Shown: positions 45,901-56,897 of the stretch, piece after piece
Layout of the letters: every line of letters starts with the position of its first letter
Numbering within the stretch: position 1 is the first letter of the stretch
NCBI GenBank assembly: GCA_019454045.1
Contig: SKCR01007822.1
Span: 805,457 to 869,456, forward strand
DNA length: 64,000 bases
Origin: Zanthoxylum bungeanum
Lineage: Eukaryota > Streptophyta > Magnoliopsida > Sapindales > Rutaceae
Reading direction: 5' to 3'
Position numbers and translations under genes: made by a program
The notes under the pieces: model-generated
What the model saw: the letters and a program-made list of their open reading frames with translations, nothing else
Databases searched by the model: none
Told to the model about the DNA's origin: nothing

Positions 45901-48786
45901 TATTTATTGTTCCATATTTCATCCTGAATGATTCCATTGAGTCCCAATTTTATTTTATCTGCAAAATAAACTAAAACACATCAAAACGTTCATAAAACTC
46001 GAGAAACTATACAAAATATTAAATAAAAGGGGCGGTAAATAGTGATATATTTTCCGCTCATCAATAACTTAGAACATTATTTTATGAGATTTTATCACTT
46101 AAGTATTAGATGCTTATTCCATATGGTAAATGATGGTTTAAAACGAGATCACACCACATTTCCTTATCCATTTAATGAATATTGTATTCGGGAAGGTGAT
46201 TAAATCTCATTTAACCAATGATTATCATTGTACTAGAAAATTTATTAAACTGATACATTGGATGTATGTACTTTATTGAATTATAAATTGCTTAAGGTAG
46301 TTTTCTTTACTTCGTAACTTAGTCAATGAATCGTCGTGACTTAGTTACGTGTTTATGATGAAACACGAATAGAATATTTTGACTGGTTTAAAGATATTCG
46401 ATCTGAAGTTTTGAAAACTGTATCTTTAAAATTCACTATGAGTCTTTGAATTGTTCAAAGATGTTTGATATGATCATACATATGAATTTAATGTAATTAT
46501 TTCTAAGGTTATTGATTGAATATGATTCTTACTCAATATTATTCCTCTACGATTCCATCCATAATGGAATTAGTAAGTGGGAATAATCGAATCTTATATA
46601 TTATTTGATTCGTTTGATATTGAGTGTTACTGAATTAGTTTCAATACTCTTGGGGATATGCTTCAGTAACACTAATTCATCATTTTAATTAATGTTCCAT
46701 AAGTTTATACAGTTACGTATATGATATGTACAAGTAGAAAATTCGAATCTTGAAATGTTTGAGATTTGAATATTTCTTTTGTATAATGGTTAAATAATTG
46801 AAGGTACTTGCGCCTCGGAGGTACAAGTAAAAGTTTATCATTTATTCTATTTAATTGAATATTGAATTCTAATTGATAGAATATCTTTTCTACGATCCCG
46901 AGTAATAAAATTATTTTATTACTTAGTATATAACATCACATGTTGACCATTGTAGAAAAGACTTGACTTGTTAAAGTCAAATATGAGAATGATAAACTAG
47001 AAACAGAACTACATAATTATTAAGATGAAAATACTCTTTATTTTCTTCCCTAGAAGTTCAATAAGATGTCAGAATCATTTGCAAAGTATTTGATACTTAA
47101 TGGTTCTGTTGTTTTCTTATCAAAGAAAATTATCCTATAACTTATAGTGGGAACGTTCACCTGAAGTGTGGGTGCCGAGGCCAACGAGTGCCGTTTAGCC
47201 CTTTAATATATCGATTCCGGAAATTAATATTAAACCATAGATCTAAGATTGTTCATTGTTACTACGATCAAGTTTGGAACTTGATTGAGCTTTCATTATG
47301 AATCGTTCATAAAATATGCAAATGGTTTATGCAGCAAAAGTACTGTGAGCTTATTAAATGTTTGACCTTTATAGTATGACAGTGATAAAAGTTATACTCA
47401 ACAATCTATTGTAGATTTTGAGGAAACTTGTCTCTAGTCTCATTGATTGAACAATTTAAGATCTGTTGGTTAATGATGATGTTAAATTATATATTTTAGC
47501 TAAAGAATACAAAGTGGTGTTTCTGAATGGTTTCTTTAGATAAGAGATCCATTGTGATTTCTTAGTTTGAAGAGTTCGTTTTGGAATGGCCCTGGAGTTT
47601 GTATTATGCTAAGATTATAATTTAGTATATTAGCTTATATAGCCTATTGTAGACTCAGATGAGCTTTCTGTAAATTTGTGTTTTCTAATTTTTATATCAG
47701 TCAGATTGTCTGATTTTATCAAAGCATAGAGAATACATATGAGATAGAAGGGTTAATGGGAGCGTATAAATTTCTTTCTAGTATTTTACATCATAATAAA
47801 ATTATCATTATTAACGTAATAATTAGATGTTAAACAGGTAAAAGGTTTACTTGAGTCTTATTTTCTCCGTAAAAATAGTAGGAGTGGTCTCTATTATATT
47901 TGATATAAAGTCTTATATGTGATATAAAACTGAGAGACTTCAGAGATACTCCCATTAGCCGCACATTAGATATGATCTAATAAAGGACACAATGAGACTA
48001 TCTATGTGACAGTTAGTATAACTGTTTGACAGTTAGTGTGTCTATAATATATAATATTCATCTTTTGTAAAAGATGATTCCTTTGTCGAAAAAGAAATTG
48101 ATTAAAATGTCTAGTCAATTTTATGCATCATAGGATGATGGCATAATGAATACTATAAGTACGATTACAGATATCAATTTAATCGTAATTGTTACGAGTT
48201 ATTTTAATACTCTCTAGACCATAAGATGTGTCTTGAAACATATTATTTATTATCTTTGAGATATTAAGAACGAGTTTCTCATTAATGGAGAATAAAGTTC
48301 ACAACCATAAGGGTCAAATTAGTTTTGAATCTAATTATGATGTTAGACAGTCTATGTCATAAAGAGTCAGGAAAAATGTAGTGGTAGTGTCACAGATGAT
48401 TCCACTATGAGAGTGGAGTTAGTTGCAACTTATGAAGTATTGACTTATGAAGTTGCATAATGACCTTATAGATTAGAAGTTTGACATTAGTGTTTTGTTT
48501 GCAGTTGTCTATATAGTATTTTGGATTTGATCCGTAAATACTTAGACAACTTAGTAGCCAAAGCACAATGTTGATGTGGCATCTGAGTCATATTGATGTA
48601 GAACTTAATTTCTATAAAAATATGAATGATGCTGGCTAAGGGAAACAATTGAGTTTGTTGAACAAACTCAATTCGTAATACCTACTCGTTGTTGCCTACC
48701 TCTTGAGTGCTAGGTGAGTTCTTGAGGACTATACGTATGTGATACACATTAAGATGTGCATATGATACTATGGATTAACACTAGAG
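42950..48786 (+). pseudogene. Decayed interior of element F (copia pol remnants)
   Basis: Apart from G2 (44254-46063), this holds no open frame of useful size. Faint copia traces include GTTAATGGGAGCGTATAAATT near 47754, the position where A and C have the GGGAGCGCA segment upstream of the catalytic box, and an RNase H-like stretch near 48420-48470. Four copies of a GTGCCAAAGCTGTCA-like word lie with GCC at 43181, 43279, 43357 and 43461. The region is very rich in short perfect inverted repeats (see findings). Identification rests mainly on position between primer site and polypurine tract. Confidence 0.65.
44254..46063. mobile_element. Solo LTR G2
   Basis: 1810 bp with TGAATGGCGTAACCACAC at the start and CCGCTCATCA at the end, flanked by ATAAC at 44249-44253 and 46064-46068. 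Shares its start, its ends, its ACCAACC...GGCGGTAT repeats and a long A-rich middle with G1. A short array of CCACCAAACA words lies at 45545-45640. No internal region, so a solo LTR. Confidence 0.82.
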
Positions 48787-48800
48787 CAAGTGGGAGAAAT
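48787..48800 (+). other. Polypurine tract of element F
   Basis: CAAGTGGGAGAAAT directly before TGTTAGGG, two bases longer than the A/B/C version. Confidence 0.85.
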
Positions 48801-49045
48801 TGTTAGGGTTGGTACTCAGAGCGCCAATCCGGATCGTATTTATGTCCGATTCATGAATACGAGCAATACTTTTTTTTCCCCATAATATTACTTATTTATG
48901 GTTGCAATTCTTGTCTTTTATTATATATATTCGATCTAATTCATTAGATTGAAACTAAATCATGTTTAGTGATATATATATTAGACAAAGACCCGATAAT
49001 ATATAATGTAGTGCGCAATTACAATGTAGCTGTAATTGACATTGG
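48801..49045 (+). repeat. 3' LTR of element F, first 245 bp
   Basis: Homologous to 31869-32113 and cut by element D. The last five bases ATTGG (49041-49045) would be D's target duplication. Confidence 0.88.
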
Positions 49046-51175
49046 TGTAGAACACAGAAATCAGCGACATTGTTCCAGGCTCGCGGCCCGATCGGGAGTA
49101 CGGAGTAGCCCGCGGGGGAACTAAACCGGAGAAATAAAATGGAGTCGCCACCCAGTATGAACTGGGAAAATGATTTAAGGCCGCACTCGCCCCTCGCAAG
49201 GGAAGACCTCAAACCGTTGTGTTCGGAATGGTCCCTTACTTATGTCACTTGTAATGAACGGATTTGTGCAATTTTAACCAAGTCTACACAACATACATTT
49301 GCAAAAGTAATCTGCATCTAAGTTCATATACAGCCTAAATGTAAGTTTGTAAGATTTAAAAGTAAATTCTCATGCGATATTACACATCAATCATGTTAAA
49401 TAAGTAACGATCTAAACATAACATAACTTAAATTCCTATTGCGAAAGGTAAATAACTAAATCATGCTTAAAGGAATAACGTACTAGGCCAAATCATATTT
49501 CAAAGATGAATAATTTTCTAAACTAAACTATTAATTCATACAAGGTAAAATAAATTACATGCTTTCTAAAGAATTAATTCATGCAAAGTAAAATGAATAT
49601 CATGCTTTCTAAGTCACTAATTCATGCGAAGAAAATAAATTACATGCCTTCTAAGTCACTAATTCATGCGAAGAAAATAAATTACATGCCTTCTAAATTA
49701 CTAATTCATGCGAGATAGAATAAATAACATGTGCCCTCAGGTCTAACCTTTTGTGTCGTCTTTTGGAAGTGCGTTTCACGGCCGTCGGAAGGGCTAACAC
49801 TCCGTAACTCCTTTGATTCACTGGTTCGACAGTTTCCTTCACTTTTTCGCTGTTTTGCTAGCTGTTTTCACTTCGTTTCGCAGTGTTTCAGGTCACAGTA
49901 TTTGGCTTACTGGTTTGCAGTGAATTGAGGACTATTTTTGCATGTTTGGAGGGGTATTGGGCTGCTGTTTTGTGCGGTTTTAAAGCTAAGGACTGAGCAG
50001 TTTATTGTGCAGTTTTGGGGTGTTTTCTGGACAGTTTTAGGGGGTATTTATGCGGTAATTACTGGCAGTGCAGTGAGGGGTTTGGCGTGAACTGCAAAGG
50101 GGCAGGATGAGGGCTGTTTAAGAGGACTTTTGGCATCAATTTCAGGGGGAAATGAATGGCTAATGGCGTGAGGATCAGTGGCTGATCCAAGGGACTTTTG
50201 ACGTCAATTTCAGGGGTTGGTTTACTAGTTGTGTTTGCATGTTTCAGGGGCAGTATTTGCGAGCTTCAGGGGTTGGAATAAGCGTGCTTCATGGGCTGGA
50301 ATGAGGGTGCTTCAAGGGCTGGAATATGCGTGGTTCAGGGGCTGGAATGAGGGTGCTTCAGGGGCTGGAATAGGCGTGCTTCAGGGGCTGCAAGGAGGGC
50401 TGAATGGCGTGGCTGTTTCAGGCAGTGTTTGGGCGTGATAAAGGGTTGGTTTACTGGCTGTGTTTGGGCATGGAGGAGGCTGCTATGAAGGAGGTGTATT
50501 GGCGTGAGAGATGGCTGCTTCTTCAAGGGGCAATTGGCGTGAACTTGAGAGAAGAAGGGTGTCTTTTGTGTTATGAAAGTGCTCTCAAAGTGCTAGGCGT
50601 TTGGAAGTGAACTAAGGGTCCTTAAATAGGTAAATGTAGTAGCATTTATTGGGTAGGCTAGGGGGCATTAATTGGGAGGCTTCCTTTGTTGAAAAAAATG
50701 GAAAAGGGAAGGCTTTGTCATGGGTGTGGGGTTTAGTGAATTAAATGGTGTGGGGAAATGTCATTAATGGTTTGAAAGCTTTGTTGAAAATGGAGGGCAA
50801 GGTAAATTTGGACTCAAATTAGTGGGGTATGCATGGTAGAAGGTTAATTTGGATGTTTAAATAGTTGATGGATGGGTAAATGAGTGTAAAGGGCGTGGGC
50901 CTTGGTGTTTAAGTGGGCTTGGTGTGTGTTTTGATTTGGTTTCATGGGCTTTGGGCGTGGGCTATGGTTCTAAGGGCTTGGGGGTATGATTTCCTTTTGA
51001 AACGGAGGTTCGACGAGCAAACCCGAAGCTAAACAAGCGAATTAAGTCCAACAAGATGTCAATTCTTGACCCTTCCTTTCCGACGTTCGTTTCCCACGAC
51101 TTTCACGACTTAAGAGGTAGTGCCTCCGTACGAGACTCATCATCGGGACTTACATGCAAAAATGCAGTACCTACA
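49046..51175 (-). repeat. 3' LTR of element D
   Basis: Minus-strand start TGTAGGTACTGC at 51175, end TTCTACA at 49046. Pairs with 56898-58700. Contains a 43 bp repeat near 49570-49730 (CTAATTCATGCGA words) and a 23 bp minisatellite at 50270-50400 (GGGCTGGAAT at 50293, 50316, 50339, 50362 and 50385). Confidence 0.9.
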
Positions 51176-51189
51176 GTCGCCCCCACTTT
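51176..51189 (-). other. Polypurine tract of element D
   Basis: Minus-strand AAAGTGGGGGCGAC directly before the LTR start. Confidence 0.75.
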
Positions 51190-51339
51190 GATGGGATCTG
51201 TGCAGTGTGTGACAATGATAGTCCTATCAAAGTTCTTGCTATACATTTTTACTTACCTAGCTTGCCAGCTGTCACCTGACTTGTCAGTTGTGCTGAATTG
51301 AGTAGATTGTGCCGTACCTGGCGTGCTAAACCCCGTACT

Positions 51340-51702
51340 TGAGGTGTCGCAAATGCGTCTCCATACCTAGAGTGCCGCAATGATAACTCCATACCCGGAG
51401 TGCCGTACCTGGCAAGCTAAACCTCATACCCAAGGTGTCGCTGAAATATCTCCATACCCGGGGTGCCATACCTGGCAAAATTGGTCTGATGTCTCCATAA
51501 TCGGAGTGCCGTACCTGGCAAAACTGATCTGATGTCTCCATACCCGGAGTGCCGTACCTGGCAAAACTGATCTGATGTCTCCATACCCGGAGTGCCTGAC
51601 TTGGCAAAAGTGATATGATGTCTCCATACCCGGAGTGCCGTACCTGGCAAAACTGATCTGATGTCTCCATACCCGGAGTGCCGTACCTGGCAAAACTGAT
51701 GT
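51340..51702. repeat. 43 bp tandem array in element D
   Basis: GATGTCTCCATA recurs at 51488, 51531, 51574, 51617 and 51660, with looser copies to the left. Open frames of 77-130 codons on the minus strand (SGYGDI repeats) are translations of this array, not genes. Confidence 0.93.
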
Positions 51703-52369
51703 GTTGGCCTCAGCCCTGGGGCTCATCCCCAAAACTGATGATGATGCGGGCTCCGCCCCATAGGATTCATTCCTGAAAACTGTTAATGATGCGGGCTTCG
51801 CCACCCTGGGATTCATTCTCGGATTTATTCATGGATTCATTCCAAAACTCTGACGGTGTGGGCCTCAACCCTGTGATTCATTCCCAGATTCATTCCAAAA
51901 TTCTGACGATGTGGGCCTCGACCCTGGGATTCATTCCAAAACTCTGATGATGTGGATTCGTTCCAAAACTCTGCTGATGTAGGCCTCGACCCTGGGATTC
52001 ATTCCCGGATTCATTCTTGGATTCGTTCCAAAAATCTGCTGATGTGGGCCTCGACCCTGGGATTCATTCCCGGATTCATTCCTGGATTCATTCCAAAACT
52101 CTGACGGTGTAGGCCTCAGCCATATGATTCATTCCCGGATTCATTCCTGGATTCGTTCCAAAACTCTGCTGATGTGGGCCTCGACCCTGGTATTCATTCC
52201 CGGATTCATTCCTGGATTCATTCCAAAACTCTGACGATGTGGGCCTCAGCCCTGGGATTCATTCCAAAACTCTGACGGTGTAGGCCTCAGCCCTGTGATT
52301 CATTCATGGATTCATTCCAAAACTCTGACGATGTGGGCCTCAGCTCTGAGATTCTTTCCCGGAAAAACT
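51703..52369. repeat. About 65 bp degenerate tandem array in element D
   Basis: GTGGGCCTCGACCCTGGGAT units with nested GGATTCATTCC sub-repeats. Starts near 51858, 51911, 51979, 52044, 52109, 52174 and 52239. Unit length varies with the number of GGATTCATTCC blocks. Confidence 0.88.
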
Positions 52370-52745
52370 GATACTGATGTTGGTGTGGGCCTCGCCCCCA
52401 GAATGCCATACCCGGTAAAACTGATACTGATGAAGGTGTGGGCCTCGCCCCCAGAATGTCATACCCGACAAGACTCATACTGATGCTGACGTGGGCCTCG
52501 CCCCCAGAATGCCATACCCAGCAAGACTCATACTGATACTGACGTGGGCCTCGCCCCCAGAATGCCATACCCGGCGAAACTGATACTGATGAAGGTGTGG
52601 GCCTCACCCCCAGAATTCTATACCCGGCAAGACTCATACTGATGCTGACGTGGGCCTCGTCCCCAGAATGTCATATCCGGCAAGACTCATGCTGATGCTG
52701 ACGTGGGCCTCGCCCCCAGAATGCCATACCCGGTGAAACTGATAC
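52370..52745. repeat. 53 bp tandem array in element D
   Basis: GTGGGCCTCGCCCCCAGAAT-like units at 52385, 52438, 52491, 52544, 52597, 52650 and 52703, exactly 53 bp apart. GTGGGCCTC links it to the previous array, so one probably arose from the other. Confidence 0.95.
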
Positions 52746-54072
52746 TAATCATATGATGATTCATTTCAATATGCTGTACCACATCTCACGAGATAATCTT
52801 GATAGTCCGACATATTTTCGTCCTCAATGAATGCTTCGCGTCGAAACCTGAGAACCTTCAAAGTACTCGATATACTCAACTCCAATCGTCTGAATATATG
52901 ATCTGAACTAGACACCTAGTATATGTGTGCCAAGGCTCTTTTGCAGCTTACTCCTTAAGTAGGCCAACTTGATGATTTCGCTTCGAAGAATCGGACCAGT
53001 GGGTCTAACCAATATAGGTGTCTTGATCACTCTCTGTGATTTCTTCAGCATACTCAACATGATATGGTCCTTTTCTTTTTTCTTTTGTCTCATTTCTTTT
53101 CTTTCTTTTTATTTTGAACTTTCTTTTTCTTCATTTTCTTTTTTTTCTTTTTCTTCTTTTTCTGACACACCTACCATTTAAGGTAGCATTTCTCCTCATA
53201 GTGGTCCTAATACTCGCCCATGGGTAGCTTCACGCTTATTGGTTATAGGCGGTCTATTTTTTTCTTTTCTTTTCTTTTCTTTTCATTACAGAGACTTTTT
53301 CTTTGCTTCCAACCATATCATATATCGTAGCGTCAGTAAACCAGGGTGGACATCCAGACAAACAGTCATTCACTGATTCACCATCTCTTCAACTAGTCAC
53401 ATTGCCAACCACCCAGGCTTCTACTGTTGAGATCCCCGTAATCAAGTGCTCGTGAGTCTAGCTGAGATCAATCCATTCAGAATATCGGACGAGAGCACGT
53501 CTCACACTTATCGTTTCTAAGGTTTCTCCCTACAGTAAACAATGTCATCACCGGACATATGTCTAACTATCAAAGACTTTTTTTTTTTTTTTTTATTTAT
53601 GGAATTCTTCATTTCAACTGCTGAAAATGTGGGCTTCGCCTTCTGGAATTCATTCCCAAAACTGACACTGATGTGGGCCTCGACCTTGAGACGCATCCCC
53701 AAAACTGATACTGACGTGTTTCTGAAATAGATGACACCGTGTTGTTGCTGCTTCTGATTGGCTTGCCTTTGTCGCTTCCCCTTTTTCTTCGTTGAAACCT
53801 GTAAATAAAAAATGACAAAATAAAGACGTGTGCATGTAATGTATACGTATACATGTGTGGAGGTACTCCTTGTTCTTGATGGGTTAGACCCTCATTGTGC
53901 TCCTTGGCACAAGGTGTTTCCTCCTGTTGGTTCTTCTCTTCTATTTGAAACCTACAAACATAGAACAAACACAAGAATTACAAGTACGTTACGTGTATGT
54001 ATGCATGCATGGATGTGTTTCCTATCCCGTTGGGTTAGGTTTTCTGCCTGTGACTGCTCGGTCTTCTATTTT
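52746..54072 (-). other. Non-coding 3' interior of element D
   Basis: No pol motif. 53060-53170 and 53258-53285 are long pyrimidine tracts on the plus strand (purine-rich GAAAA runs on the element strand). Two stray GTGGGCTTCGCC-type units lie near 53627-53715. Two segments ending ...GAAACCT (53800 and 53952) look like a diverged duplication. Confidence 0.55.
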
Positions 54073-54381
54073 TCAAACAAAATACAACTTCAATCCCTTC
54101 TGGCATATCTGCATGTGATGCAAGAACATTATTCTTTTTTCATCCTGTAGTGTTAACTGTTTAAACCTCTGCGAGACCCATTCTTGTTCTGGCAACTCTG
54201 CTTCTGCTAATACCCGCATGGACCGCATCTCATTAGTAGTACTGCTTCCGTTGCCTTTCAAACACTTCAATTGAATGCCATTCGCTTGTCTTTTGTATAG
54301 TTTTCCCTTAAGGCTCACGTATTGAGAAGCCAACTCCTGAATGATTATCTTGTTCTTCTTGAAAGGTAGAGACTCAGACAA
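54073..54381 (-). pseudogene. Gypsy integrase remnant with core deleted
   Basis: 103 codons open. The first part (IIIQELASQYVSLKGKLYKR) matches the segment before the integrase zinc finger, as in the relic at 24670. After KCL it jumps to SMRVLAEAELPEQEWVSQRF and LTLQDEKRI, which belong downstream of the catalytic core in Tat-type integrases. The HHCC finger and DDE core are therefore absent and the enzyme cannot work. The final part runs into stops. Confidence 0.75.
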
Positions 54382-54522
54382 GTAAGTGAAATGGATGTCT
54401 TTATTATTATTAAAAGGAGTTCAAACAAGTAGACAAAATCAATGTCTTGAAAATGCAGGATTGAAATCAAACAAACTAAGGAGAACAATATCGTCATTCA
54501 CAACATTGCCTTCTTCCCTGGC

Positions 54523-55943
54523 CTAAGGTTCTTCACTGTTGTTATCCTCTATCCCCATGAAAGAAGCTGAGTGGTTGAAATCTTGGAGGACGAAGCTTTC
54601 GGGTAGGCCAGAGTTGATCATGTAGGTGGGTGGTGGAACTGAGTGGTAGTTGGGCATGTGGTTATGGTATGTGTTGGGATGCTCTTTCTCTGGGTCGGGT
54701 ATTTTACATGTGTCAATGAGGTCTTGGATCTCATGCCTAAGGCGAGGGCAGTTGTCAGTTTCGTGACCCTTTTGTTGATGGAAGTAACAAAATAAGTTCA
54801 AGTCAAGGTAGTGTGGCACATGGCTTGGGAGTAGTTTAGGTTTTAAGGGCTTCAGGAGCCCTTGCATCTTCAATTTTTCAAACACCTTCGATAGAGGTCT
54901 TCCAAGGTTGGAGAATCGTCTGTTTCTAACGGCAGTGATCTCAGCAGTAGCAGGCTTGCTCTCAGAAGGCCTTCCAAAAGTTCTTATATTCTGGCCATAG
55001 AACTTATGGTTCTCAGCTTCTTCCTCTTCAATATCCATGACAGTCTCCCTCAGCTGTCGAAAATCTGCAACCATGGAGGTCATCCTCCTCAGCTTGGCAT
55101 AGATTGATGGCTTAGTACCCTTGATAATCATCTTTATCTGGTCCTTCTCCGAGGGCCGAGTCTGCATCTTCAGAAGCTGGCTTCTCCAGCGATCCACATA
55201 GTCTTTGAAGCTTTCTTCCGACTTTTGCTTGGTGTTCTCTAAATCACGGAGCGACAAGTCTATCTCTAGATCTGTGACCTAATGTTTCAGAAATGCATCT
55301 GCAAGTTCCCTCCAATCTTCCTTAACCTTTCTCTCAAGGCCATGGTACCACACTACGGGTGTCCCCTCGAGCGACATCCCGAACATTTTCTGCACTTGGC
55401 GCTGTGACAGGCCCACTGAACTAATCACCGAGACATACTAACACAGATGGACCCTCGGGTCCCCGTTCCCATTGAATTTGGCTATGTCGGGCATCTTAAA
55501 CTGAGCTGGCAGCTGTTCTTCGAAAGTCATCGTATCATAGTCTAGTAAGTCTTCGTCCTTACCTTGTAAGACTTACCCTTTATCTTGCGGGTAATTGACT
55601 CTACCTGGTCCCTAAGTTTCTGCAACTCTGCCTGAGACCCAGCTATTCTTCCGGCCGCATATTCAGCCATGTCAGCATCAAAAACATGGATATCATCATC
55701 CAACCTGTTCGGAGGCTCTTCACGCCTCTCATTCTCAGAGCATCCCCCAGTACGGGGCACAACCATATTAGCCATAGCAGTAGTCAAGGCTTGCAACTGT
55801 TCAGTAACCTTGGTGAGACTGGTTTCCAACTGATCCACACGAGATACCTTGTTCTCTGATCTGCTCATATTTGTTATTGGCCTTTTGGTGAGTCTTCCCT
55901 CTTCCCTAACCCAACGAGTATCTATGATGGCTTTTAAACACAA
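54523..55943 (-). pseudogene. Ty3/gypsy gag of element D, broken
   Basis: Minus-strand reading: N-terminal coiled coil (SRVDQLETSLTKVTEQLQAL, 55943-55542), then after a frame change the matrix/capsid start (QLPAQFKMPDIAKFNGNGDP), the capsid core (MFGMSLEGTPVVWYHGLE; SEESFKDYVDRWRSQLLKMQ) and a zinc knuckle variant CYFHQQKGHETDNC. Two in-frame TAG stops (plus-strand positions 55438-55440 and 55279-55281) and the frame change near 55545 disable it. The last 245 codons (55257-54523) are uninterrupted. This is the usual gag of the Tat/Ogre-like group, about 470 residues in all. Confidence 0.88.
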
Positions 55944-56879
55944 GGGTTAGCATGATGGATGTATGCATGAGGGTGTATGAGATGTGTACGATGCATGAGA
56001 TATATAAGTCGACCTATTATCATTTTAAAGTATTCAACCATACTATTGCGCGGTGTAAACTTGTCCCAATTGAAAAGGCCCAACAAATTTACACTTTTAC
56101 GATAACACGGTTAAATAACTTCAAATAATAAGAGGCCTAAACACAAAATGGCCCATTGGAATTTTAGAATCTTTTGGCCTAATTGTCAAAGGACATGAAC
56201 TCGTCCCATTTTAAATGGCCCAACAAGTTCAAATCTCTTGACAAAAGGTCCAACTGAATCCAAATGACAATGGTCCGAAACATAAGCATAAATAATTTCT
56301 AAGGGTCATACAACTAAGGTTCACATGTAGGTTTCAGGAGTGTAAACAAAGGCTCTCGCTGACGAAGGATTGCCCACAACCAGGACTCCCCACTCAAGGG
56401 TTCAAACGACCAAGTGAGCGCATATTTTTTATACCTTACGGTACGTGCCAACGAGTTATGGTGCGTGACTGACTGTCAAATGGATTTCCCATTGTAGATT
56501 CCCCAGAGGGAGGGTGGAGAAAGGCTCTCTTAAGTCCCCAAGCCCCTTAGGCTCTTATCACTTGGTGTCAGGAATAAACAACGAGTCCTCCAAATTAGTC
56601 CATCACAGTGAGCTACAGGTAAATGATTATCTAGGTGCCTTCACAGCTTTTCCTCATAGAAATGTAGTGAATGAAGGAAGACACCAAACCGTAAATGGTT
56701 ATCTAGGTGCCTTCACAAATTTTCCTTATAGAAAAGTAGTGAGTGAATGAAGACACCAAACCATCACCTAGCCTTAATAATGCCTTTGATTAAACCCCTT
56801 TAACCTACTGTAGACATGGTTAATTAAAGCATAAATCACAAACATTACAAGACATTATTTTGGGACCGATTCTCTATCC
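55944..56879 (-). other. Leader of element D
   Basis: About 0.9 kb between primer site and gag with no protein signal. A 60-70 bp unit (ATGATTATCTAGGTGCCTTC) is duplicated at 56622 and 56696. Confidence 0.6.
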
Positions 56880-56897
56880 CCAGTAGAGTCGCCAGAC
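56880..56897 (-). other. Primer-binding site of element D
   Basis: Minus-strand TGGCGACTCTACTGGGGA, starting two bases after the LTR end. TGGCGACTC... is a frequent primer site of Ogre/Tat elements (tRNA-Arg is the usual assignment). Confidence 0.75.

Larger units (their letters stand above)
31869..49045 (+). mobile_element. Copia element F, old, host of a nest of insertions
   Basis: The 5' LTR begins at 31869 with TGTTAGGATTTG, is interrupted by G1, and ends CCCCAACA at 42930. A clear tRNA-Met primer site follows, then a decayed interior, a polypurine tract at 48787 and the start of the 3' LTR at 48801. The 3' LTR is broken after 245 bp by element D, and the remainder should lie beyond the window. 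The 245 bp that can be compared are about 88-90% identical between LTRs, older than A or E. No reading frame survives. Confidence 0.87.

Noticed and set aside
49731..49928. Open frame starting MPSGLTF, repeated at 57583
   Set aside because: Both copies lie at the same place in the two LTRs of D, on the strand opposite to the element, with no known domain.
51326..51816. Open frames of 77-130 codons with a repeated peptide on -
   Set aside because: Direct translation of the 43 bp array in element D, open in more than one frame. Not a repeat protein gene.
52287..52637. 116-codon open frame on -
   Set aside because: Translation of the 53 bp array, with no start context or domain.
53542..53730. 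Open frame with a run of F residues
   Set aside because: A T-tract read in frame.
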